Positions 55,081 through 64,000 of a DNA stretch of 64,000 nucleotides are shown here, one piece after another. Both the position numbers and the translations under genes were made by a program. Position 1 is the stretch's first letter. Every line of letters starts with the position of its first letter. The DNA comes from Brassica napus (Eukaryota; Streptophyta; Magnoliopsida; Brassicales; Brassicaceae), in assembly GCF_020379485.1 (NCBI RefSeq), contig NC_063444.1, forward strand, positions 3,916,652-3,980,651. Reading direction: 5' to 3'. The notes under the pieces are model-generated. The model saw only the letters and a program-made list of their open reading frames with translations. It was not told the origin of the DNA and searched no databases.

Positions 55081-55088
55081 ATCATATG

Positions 55089-55698
55089 AAGCAACCCTAG
55101 CATTGAATTTGAATCTTTACAAACATATATATATATATAACTTTTATAAGGACGGTATTATGATACGATCAAAAAAATTACAAATATATTTCTTATATAA
55201 GATTAAAATTTTATTATTTAATTAATTTATGTTAGTTTTACTAAATAATATAAATTTATAAAATTTTACAATTTCTAAAAAAAATATTTTTATAAAATGA
55301 CTATTTAAAAAAAATGTACACACGGCATTTTTGTCAGCAAAATTAGCTGATGTAGCATCAATATGAGCAAAATTAGATGATATGAATGCTGATGTAGTGA
55401 CGTGTATGATTTTGCCGAAAAGATAAACATCATGTATGTTATTTGAAAATTTTGAAAGTTCAGATATGTTTTTGCACGTGACATAAGTAAGGTATGGATT
55501 GAATATGTTAGGCATGGAATAGCTGTTTTCCCTATATCAGCTTATAGAAACATATATTATACGATCCTCCAATATATGATTACCGAATTTAACTCATTAA
55601 ATTGCATCCATAATATTACGCACTAGATTTTTTAGATTTTAGATTTTAAAAACTACGATTCTTGCCATTCATTTTTAAATTCATAAAAATTACATATA
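55089..55698. other. AT-rich intergenic DNA
   Basis: A 97-codon minus frame (55222-55515) shows no family features. Nothing else recognised. Confidence 0.4.
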
Positions 55699-56052
55699 GG
55701 TGGTGTTATTCAGTCATGTATTTTAATAAAGTTTAAATCTAAACAGTAAACACAATCCACTGTTATTCAAATGTTAATTCTAAATTCTATCTTAAAATCT
55801 AGTGTTATTCACTGAATGATTTAAATCCAGTTTTTAAAATCTAGTGTTATTCAACTTTCAAGGATTTTAATTTTTTTTGTATTTTAAATTGATTTCAAAT
55901 CATCTCTTATGGATTCTCATGAACAAATGAATAAATTCAAAATCTGAGGTCTACTGCAAAGATTTTAGAATTCATCAACTTAAAATTTTAAAATTTGATA
56001 GATTATAAGACATTAATAATTGATTTGAAATCAGTGATTGAATAACACATCC
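55699..56052. mobile_element. MITE with GTGTTATTCA termini (Harbinger-like)
   Basis: Left end GGTGGTGTTATTCAGTCATG and, reversed from the right, GGATGTGTTATTCAATCACT. ATA occurs on each side (55696-55698 and 56053-56055). The words AAATCTAGTGTTATTCA recur inside. End structure and a 3-bp duplication suggest the PIF/Harbinger superfamily, which usually targets TWA, so this is tentative. Confidence 0.6.
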
Positions 56053-56055
56053 ATA

Positions 56056-57007
56056 GAGTTATTAATTATTAAACATTTGGAGAAATATAGTAGTAGATTA
56101 TCTTATTAATGTTGGTAATAAAATTAGTTTAATTATATCAAAAATGAAACCAACAAAATTATAAAACAAATCAACTTTAATAGCATTGTCTTAAGTTTAA
56201 CAAAATATTAATATCGATCGTTTTCAAGATCACTTCTTAATTATATAAATATTATAAATTAGCATCATAACATATATTATTATCTTTTTATCTTAAAAAT
56301 GATCATCCTAAATATATATAACAACTACTACACATATACAAAAAGACCTTATATAATTTTCTGAAATATATATGTTACAAAAGATAATATGTTATAAAAT
56401 TAGATATTTTAAAAAGAGAAAATTTTAAATGTCCAAAATAAGAATCCGGAAAAATAAATTGAAACTGATTCCGGTTAATGACAATATAATAATACTTTTT
56501 TGACTAAAATCTTTATGGGCAATTCTCCTAAATAGACTATTTTCAAGTTTTGATCACAAAAATATATCACAAGGAGGAAAATGACCAAAATGTTTTATTT
56601 AATAGGTAAAAATACCATAATACCCTAGATATATATATACAAAAATAATTAAAAATAATAATTGTTTTTAATAGTTTTAGATTATATGCAAATTTAAACT
56701 TTTTTATAATTTTTTTTTCAAATTTTCTTTTTGTAATTTGAAAATACTTTTTGAAACTATTTTTAAAGTTTTTATTTTCAAATTTTTAATATTTATTTTT
56801 TATTTTATAAAATTTTAAATCTCAATCTCAAATTCCCACTTGTTAACTCTAAACCCTAAAGTTTGAATTAGTTACTTCTAGAGGTATAAGTGTATATTTA
56901 CCTATTTAATGAAATATTTTGGTCATTTTGATTCTTAGAATTTATATTTGTGACAAAAACGTTTTTAGTGTTATGGTAGGGTATTTTCTAATCTTTATTG
57001 ATTTATA
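56056..57007. other. AT-rich intergenic DNA
   Basis: No gene. Consists of A/T-rich runs with degenerate repeats (for example near 56690-56830). Confidence 0.45.
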
Positions 57008-57545
57008 CTAGATATGAGCCTGTGCGTTGCAACGGGTTTTGTTGGATGTTTTAATTTAATAGAGAAATAAATAATTTTATTATACTTTTAGGATTATTTT
57101 TGCATATGATGTGTGAGACTTATTTTATAATTAATAACTCATTTTTACAAATAAACTACAGTTAATATTTGTATTTTATAATCATAGTGCATATGTGAAT
57201 TTTTATCAATTTTCTAATAAATGCTAGGGAAAACACTCATACCTATAACTTTAAACCCAACCCAACTCGAATTAAGAATTAGAATATAAAAAAACTGAAA
57301 GTTAAATAAGGTCAATCGAGTCAATGACAACATCATACACTTTCTTATTTAATAATTTAATATTTATTAAACTTATGTGATGCTTAATAATTTTCTTAAT
57401 TCATTATTTCTTAATGATATATTTCCATAACAACATTTTAATTAAAAATGAAATAGAAAAATATTACATAGTAAAAAAAATGTAATAAGATGGCAATTAA
57501 ACTTGATTTTTTTAACAAAATGCATATAAAAATCACTTCAATCAC

Positions 57546-57844
57546 TTAACAAACCGCGCGTTAGTGGTCCAGTGGTGGTTGAACTATCTCGCTCTCTGCC
57601 CCTTCTTCGGGAGGTCAAGGGTTCGAGGGCCACCGCTGGCAGATGTTGCTCTTGAGGGTCTTCGGGCCCAATACGGACACTTCACACGCGCGCGGCCACT
57701 GGTCCAATTACATGTGGCTGGCCAGCACCTCTGGATGACCCTCGGCGGGCTCCGGCGGCTCCTACGGGGGTTCACCGGACGGTCTTTGGGCGCTAGTCGG
57801 AGTCCTACGGGTCATCCGGACACCAGAGTCATCAAAAAAAAAAA
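57546..57844 (+). mobile_element. tRNA-derived SINE nested in the Helitron
   Basis: A box TAGTGGTCCAGTGG (57562-57575) and B box GGGTTCGAGGGCC (57619-57631) mark the polymerase III promoter. The body is GC-rich and ends in AGTCATC plus poly(A). ATCACTTCAATCAC (57532-57545) and ATCACTTCACTCAC (57845-57858) are the target duplication, with one mismatch. It inserted after the Helitron. Open frames here are not genes. Confidence 0.88.
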
Positions 57845-59004
57845 ATCACTTCACTCACAATAATAATAATAATCTATTTCTTATGACCAAACATGAAAAT
57901 ATATATCAGACATGTGTATAATTTTCGTATGACCAAACATATATAAATAGAAATCATGAAGACATCCTATTTTTTTATTTTTGTTAATTAAATAGTTTTA
58001 ACATCATACTTGTCATCGAAATCTTTTTTTTAATTATTATTACATAATTTAACAATTTTTTTGCTTAGATTTTTTTAAAGGGATCCTTTTCATTTACAAT
58101 CAAATATATTTATATTTATCAAATACTCTTTTACATTTTTTTTTTAGGATTTTATGGAAGGAAAATTACTATCATATAATCTTTTACAATTGTCTTCTGT
58201 TTAACATTTTAGAAAAATTAAATTGTTATCAAATAATTATTTCTAGTTACCATTAAATAAGTTTTAAAAATACTATTTATACAATTCGTATCTAGGCTAA
58301 TTTTAAACAGATTGAGTAATTTTTTAGTATCATGTTCATCATAAAATTCTCTCTTAGAAACATTACGAAATTAATTTTTACAATTTTATTTTGGTTAGAA
58401 CTGAAAAATTTGATACAAAACTCTTCTGCTTATGATTTTTTTTAAAAATATATCAAATATTTTCTTACAGTTTTTTAGGGATATAGAAAAGAAAATTAAT
58501 ATTAAATATAAAATTTAATTTTTGGGATTTATAAAAATGAAATTACAATCAAATAATTATTTCCAGTTAATTAACTATTTTTAGCAGTTGCTACTTTCAA
58601 AATTCGTTTTTTCAATATCACTAATATTGTAAAAAAATTTCCTTGTTAATTAAATAATTTTTAGTATCATGTTTATCATTAAATTTTAAATTTTAAAAGT
58701 GAAAATTTTATTAAATAGACTTTTATAATGATATTTTGTAAGGATTCTTTTTTAAAAAAGAAAAAAAATCTTATTTGGTCAAAATTAAAAAAGGAATAAT
58801 TATTTCACAAATCTATTTTATTTAGGATTTTAGAAAAAAGAAAGTTATTTTCAGATAATGACAGATTTTTATTGACGCATTAACATATAATTTTTTTATT
58901 GGCACATGTAACAATCATATCGGGTGAACTATTTGAATTTATTTTGGTGTATAATTTTTTTAACAAAAAATTACCTAAGAAATATGAAATTTAGTTATTT
59001 AGAA

Positions 59005-59762
59005 GAAAAAATATTATTCTTATACAATTTGATTTGATTTAGAATTTTTAAAAAGGAAACTTGCATATTTTATAATTATTTTTGTTTAATATTTTTCATT
59101 AAAAAATTTCTTGTATTGGTGGGATATTATAATTCGTTTTTGTTTAAAATTTTTGTACAACTAATTTATTTTAATAAAATATTGTTTTTAAAATTTTTAA
59201 AATTTTTGTACAACTAATTTTTAAAATTTTTGTACAACTATTAGTTTACCATAAATAACAAACTTTCCTTTTTTTTACAGGTAATTGTATGTTAAAAAAT
59301 TATAAACCAAAAAATAGCTACAAATATTTCACAACTATATTTAGCTTTAAGTTTCCACATATTATTTTCACAAAACAAAATATTATTTACGAGAAACGTA
59401 TTGCATGAATATTTTATTTTAATTTCCAATTATGATGTGTTGTCATAGATGAGTATGTGTGAATATGAAAAATATTAAAAATACGTGTTTGTACGTATAA
59501 GACAAAATATAAAATCAGTTAAAAACAATATTTTATTAAAATAAATTAGTTGTACAAAAATTTTAAACAAAAACGAATTATAATATCCCACCAATACAAG
59601 AAATTTTTTAATGAAAAATATTAAACAAAAATAATTATAAAATATGCAAGTTTCCTTTTTAAAAATTCTAAATCAAATCAAATTGTATAAGAATAATATT
59701 TTTTAACATACAAATTACCTGTAAAAAAAAGGAAAGTTTGTTATTTATGGTAAACTAATAGT
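59005..59762. repeat. Large inverted repeat with shuffled order
   Basis: Arm A at 59005-59191 is the near-perfect reverse complement of 59519-59705 (187 bp). A second segment B at 59239-59299 is the reverse complement of 59700-59762, with one indel. On the plus strand the left side is A-gap-B, whereas the right side is A'-B', so on the minus strand it reads B-A directly. AATTTTTGTACAACTAATTT recurs three times at 59149-59241. Confidence 0.85.
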
Positions 59763-60276
59763 AATACTTTTACAATTTTCTTTTGTTTAGGCTTTAAAAA
59801 AAAATATTACTTATTTTATAGTTAGTTTTACTTTATGATATTTATTAAATAATTTCTTGTACTTGTAGGATTTTGATAATTCGTTTTTAAAAAAAAATTA
59901 GTTAATATTTTTCTTTCGAAATTTTCTTTCTTTAGTATCTTTAAAAATGAAAATTATATTTTTTTTAAACAAAAAATTAATTTACTTTCAAATAATCTTT
60001 TATAATTATTTCCTTGTTTAGGATTTAAAAAAAAATTACTATCCCATAATTGTAACAATATATAATTGTAAAAGACTATGTAATAGTAATTGTTCGTTTC
60101 CAAAATCTTAAAAATAATTGTAAAAAGATATTTTTGTAATAATATATTATATTTTTAAATCTTAAAAAAAAAGATGTTATATTTTTGACACATGTCACTA
60201 TCTTAAAAAATTTATTGACACATGTCGCGATCATGTTAATTAGCAACTTTGAAGAACCAAACTTTATATAATAAGA

Positions 60277-60560
60277 TGGTGTTTTAGGCCATATTCAAAT
60301 GTTTGATGTTCGTGTATATAAGAAAAATAAACGAGGAGACTATGGAGAATTGTCTGTTTTATCGCTTTGGAGACTATTTTTTGTTGGGCTTGGCCTTAAC
60401 TTAAATTTTTTTTTTTTTTTTGTAAAATAGGCTTTCAAATTAAAATACTAAAAACATACAATATATGGTTGAAACAATCATAAAGATTGAAAAAGTATGA
60501 TGAGACATGTCTCATATTCAACCAAGCATTAGCTTACATAGGAGAAGACTTATGATTCAT
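60277..60560. other. Intergenic, nothing recognised
   Basis: Mixed AT-rich DNA with a long T run (60403-60420). No gene. Confidence 0.4.
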
Positions 60561-60597
60561 AAGCTTAATGAAACAAGAGAGAGATGAAACTACTAAG

Positions 60598-60994
60598 AGG
60601 ATGGAGGGTAGTTTCTGCGGCCTCGACGACCCCTTTTACCCTTTCCTCTTACCGTTTTCCACTCCATATCTTGAAACTTTTGGACCGGTTTTATTGGCCT
60701 TCGACCTCGTGACATGTTGAGGTTTGCCGTAGCATCACTCATATATCCTCTCTAATCATCTTGCTCATTACAAGCAATTTGAGTAACAGAAGGACTGCCA
60801 TGTGCAGGAGAGTATAGAGGGACCAAAGAATTGTCCGGTGAAACCAAGTTGGCCTCGAGGACAATAACAGGGGATGGAATTTCTTCCATAATATCAGCTT
60901 CAGTTGGAGCAGATTGTGTGTCTGCTAATGGTGATGAAGTCAAAAAATAGTTGGAGCCAGTGGCTAAATGTACCTTTGGCAGGTTAAACTGCAT
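60598..60994 (-). pseudogene. Coding remnant with basic C-terminus
   Basis: A minus-strand frame starts MQFNLPKVHLATGSN and runs 80 codons to a TAG (about 60752). Directly after that stop the same frame continues for ~45 codons into RGYMSDATANLNMSRGRRP, then WKTVRGKGKRGRRGRRN and a stop. The basic end recalls the tail of the gag-like zinc-knuckle (DUF4283-type) proteins common around plant LINEs. I cannot assign it with confidence. Confidence 0.35.
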
Positions 60995-61929
60995 GGATTA
61001 ATGAACCAGAAAGTAAATAACTATTATCGCGGGTTCAATTTAGTTTGAAATATGCTTTGATACCAATTTGGTTACATTATTACCAAGCAACTCCCCATGA
61101 CGTATCATAGTCTGTACGTCACGTTACCGTCCATTGGCACATCAATTTGGTTTTTGATTTGCTTTAATTAATTATATTACCTTGGGTTTATAAAAGTATA
61201 ATATTTCTAAGTATTATAGTTACCTATTCACTTCATGACTTGAACCAACATAAAATCCATACTGTGTCTTACGTTCTGTATAAAAACTATATTTCATTAT
61301 AAGATTGACTAAAGTTATTTGAAAATCTACAAAAAGAAAGTGTGATTCTCTGTATCCAGTGCATGCTTTTTGTTTTGCGCTACCAAACGCTGCGTAAAAT
61401 TTATAAGGCTGCAATGACAGAGAAACACATATTTTTGGTCAACAATTTTCTATTTTGGAGTGATTTTGTCCAGTCATATATTTATACATCAATATCAGTT
61501 TTCATGAAAAAGGAAAGTATTAAAATAATCAAAAGAAAGTATTAGTGTGCGACACTAAAACTATTATAGTTTCTATTTATTATCTGTGTTTCTGTTTTCC
61601 TTTATATTATTCTGATAATTACAAATAAATACGTATACACTAATTATTTAGCTAATCGAGTGTGTTGTGTGTAGTATGTTAGCGTACAAGTCTAAACTTA
61701 TTTGGTATGAAATTTGAATAATACATTAGCATCCTTCCTTTTAATCTGGTTTTGTTGATAATGTGAGGATACTATATATATTAAATCTGAAAACTATACC
61801 AGTGGGAAACATTCTGTTTTTAGAAACAATTAGTAGTCAGAAGTGATAGATCAGATTATGAATATATTTTATTATATTTTTAATATAATCCATAACCTTT
61901 TCAAACTTTCTGTAGTCCTTCTAAGTAAT
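60995..61929. other. Intergenic, nothing recognised
   Basis: Ordinary AT-rich sequence without a gene. Parts of it are mirrored in the cytosine-poor tract to the right. Confidence 0.4.
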
Positions 61930-63460
61930 ATTTTTAACATAAAAGGAAAAAAAGGGAGTTTATTTTTTTTATTTTTAAAATAATATTTTTTTTTTTATTA
62001 GGTTTATTTTTAAATATTTAAATAAATTTATTTTTTGTGTTTTTATTTTTTATTTTATTAATTTATGTTTGTTCTAATTTTTGTTTTATTTTTGTTTAAA
62101 AAAGAAATTTTATTTATATTAGATTTTTTTCGTATTTTTTTTTTAGTATAATTTATCAATATTTAAAATATTTTTTAATTTTATAATTGTATTTTTTATA
62201 TTTAGTTTAATTTTATAATTTATTTTTTGTTTAAAAATTAAATAATTGTTTGGTGTAATAAAATAATTTATAGTGTTTTTAATATTTTTATTTGTTTTGT
62301 TTTTGTATAGTAATTAAGTATTTTTTTATTAATATTTTATTTTTGGTTAATTTATAAAAAGTTTAATTTTTTTTAAATTATTTGTTAGTTATTTTGTGTT
62401 ATTTTTTATATGAATATTTTAATTAGAATGAATTTATAAGGTTTTTTTGTTTTAATGTTGTTTTATTGTTGTTTTTTGATTTATTTTAGAGTATTTTTTA
62501 TTAGATAGGATAAGTGTGATTTAAATGGTTTTATGTTAGATATAGTTTTTTATTTCTGTTTTAAATTTTTTTTTTGTTTTGTTAGGCTTTCAAAAATAAA
62601 AAATATTCTAAAGAGAAAAGAGAAAGAGGAGAGATTATTCAACCAAGGGGCTTAATAGAGAGGACTAAAGAGGATGGAGGGACCGAGGACCCCTTTTAAA
62701 AGAGATTTGTCTTTTTGAAGGGTGGAGGAAAAGAAGGACAGGGGAGAGAGAGGGAGGAGAAGGGAGAAAGGGGATGGAAAATAGAGCAGGAGGTGGAGGG
62801 AGAAGAGGAAAAGAAAAGTTCAACGTAGAGAGAATAGGGGATAGCATAGTGTGTTTTGTAATTTTTTTTTGTTTTGTTGATTTTGTTTTTTTATTTTGTT
62901 TTTTTTTTTGTATAATTTTTTTAGAATTATAGATTATATATTCATATGTGTATTTTAATTAATTTTGTGGTTAATATATTATTAAGAGGTCAAGTATTTG
63001 TGTTTTTTTTTTTTTTTGATTTTGTCTTTGTTTTTGTGTTTGTTTTTTGATGTTGCATTTTTTAAGCTTTTGATAATTAAGGTGTGATGGATTATGCATT
63101 TATAGTGGACAAATTTTCTATTTTTGGTGGGTTTGTCCAGTGGTTTTGTTAGTCATAATTATACATAATAAAAGGAAAGTATAAAAGATAATAAGAAGAA
63201 TACATAAAATAGAAAGGTAGGAGAGTGGGGGGTAGTAAGTTGCGTAAAGTCTAACTTATTTTTTTAAATTTATTATTTTTAATTTTTAGATTGTTTTTTT
63301 TTTTATCTTTTTTTATATATGAAAATATTATATAACACTTTTTTTTTACATTTTTTTTTTTTCTGTCTTTTTTCAAAGTATTTTATATTATTTTTTTATT
63401 CCATAAACCTTTTCAAACTTTTCTAGTAGTCCTTCTATTTTGTTATAGTTCTTTTTGCTT
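61930..63460. repeat. Cytosine-poor tract resembling a corrupted copy of 60400-61930
   Basis: On the plus strand 61930-62580 has only a handful of C in ~650 bases. From 62580 landmarks of the preceding region recur in the same order: AGGCTTTCAAA, TATTCAACCAAG, AAGAGGATGGAGGG, GACCCCTTTTA, ATTTTCTATTTT with TTTGTCCAGT, AAAGGAAAGTAT, GTCTAACTTATTT, and ATAAACCTTTTCAAACTTT with AGTAGTCCTTCT. The text between them is shortened or replaced by low-complexity DNA. It may be a decayed tandem copy or a poorly corrected assembly. Confidence 0.55.
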
Positions 63461-64000
63461 CTTCATTTCCTAGGGTATTACAAGAAAAAGGTAAGGGGAG
63501 GCAGGAGGGGAGGAGGTCTGTTCAAGAATCTTCGGCGACCACTCGCACAAGAGAGTTTTTGGTCAAATCTTCCACAGCAAGTAAGTGTCAACAAGATTGT
63601 GAGGTTTAGTCTCAACATTCGTTTACACTATTTTTTGTTCTAAAGTTTGCGTCTTTTTTATTTTGTGTTGCCTCTCCGTCTCAGATTCTAGGTCCCAGTT
63701 CTCTTCTTTGTCAACTTTTGCGCTTTAGTGTACAAAGCTACACTATTGTATTCGCAAATTAATTTCTTTTGTCAAGATTCACAATCACAAATGGGAAGCA
63801 GAACCGTCACTACTACTGAATCTAATTTTTTTTTATAAAACATCTGGCAAAATCCATAAGATATTTAGCAAACAAAAACAAAACCCATCCCCATAATATT
63901 GATGTAGCTTAAACGGTCAGGTTGGAAGATTTATTTCGCATAACCTCTCTTAGAAACCAACTTGATTCTTTTTTCTATTTCATGTTATTTCTCGTTTGGT
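63461..64000. other. Right edge, possible unrecognised exon
   Basis: Base composition returns to normal. A 62-codon plus frame (63455-63643) contains FKNLRRPLAQESFWSNL, followed by a good donor (CAGCAA|GTAAGTG near 63580). I do not recognise the protein. It could be the first exon or leader of a gene running out of the window. Confidence 0.3.

Larger units (their letters stand above)
57008..60276 (-). mobile_element. Non-autonomous Helitron, 3.3 kb
   Basis: On the minus strand it begins A|TCTTATTATATAAAG (TC at 60276-60275 after host A) and ends with a short palindrome (CGTTGCAACG, 57034-57025), CATAT and CTAG (57011-57008) before host T. TC...CTRR ends, insertion between A and T, no target duplication and a terminal hairpin are the Helitron rules. 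No RepHel gene is present. The interior (57900-60200) is AT-rich with diverged tandem copies of a segment containing TTTTAGGATTTT ... AAATTACTATC, plus a nested SINE and an inverted repeat. Confidence 0.8.

Noticed and set aside
57562..57631. Possible tRNA gene
   Set aside because: Same reasoning: polymerase III boxes within a SINE flanked by target duplications.
1..64000. CRISPR arrays, operons, riboswitches or ribosome binding sites
   Set aside because: This is a plant nuclear sequence. The only regular short repeats (39-bp array at 18884-19157) lie in a retrotransposon leader and do not have repeat-spacer structure.

Overview
The window is nuclear plant DNA, very probably from Brassica or a close relative in the Brassicaceae. 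It is intron-bearing, AT-rich and full of transposons. The host genes WRKY11-like, EXO70G-like, COPI beta-subunit and ribosomal protein L28-like occur in the order I recall for a small interval of Arabidopsis chromosome 4 (about At4g31460 to At4g31550), read backwards. That synteny is from memory and should be checked. I cannot tell the species or subgenome.

Bases 1-19463 are mostly transposons. The left edge is one LTR of a minus-strand Ty3/gypsy-type element (66-1440) beside a tRNA-Asp-type primer binding site. A non-autonomous CACTA-like element follows (3256-5768). A complete minus-strand Ty1/copia element (6503-19463) is split by a 6.8-kb CACTA element (8938-15727) that kept perfect ends and a TTA target duplication but has both transposase genes broken. 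Then come a 1.2-kb non-LTR retroposon (19704-20930), a Stowaway-type MITE, the WRKY gene (21984-23364), a hAT-like repeat and the intronless EXO70G-like gene (26525-28561).

Bases 28250-50400 are a locally duplicated block. Two CYP71B-type P450 genes (30408-32480 and 39852-41924) are almost identical, including the intron and its MITE, and share the same 1-bp frameshift just before the ExxR motif. Their flanks and first exon ends are much more diverged, which points to gene conversion. Between them are three small secreted cysteine-rich TPD1-like genes (the third broken), a 5'-truncated LINE, a SINE, and a junction where a fragment of the COPI beta gene meets a 3' fragment of EXO70. The full COPI beta gene (43038-46252) is followed by a second junction (about 48220) joining an L28 promoter copy to a truncated COPI beta copy, and then by the intact L28-like gene (50411-51709).

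Bases 52000-64000 hold no convincing intact gene. They contain Helitron ends, including a full non-autonomous Helitron (57008-60276) with a nested SINE and a rearranged inverted repeat, a hAT and a Harbinger-like MITE, and a degraded coding remnant near 60.6-61.0 kb. A strongly cytosine-poor tract (61930-63460) looks like a corrupted second copy of the preceding 1.5 kb.

I see no operon-like or defence-like novel system. The most interesting signals are the duplication and gene-conversion history, the shared P450 frameshift, and three tiny poly(A) retroposon insertions with clear target duplications.
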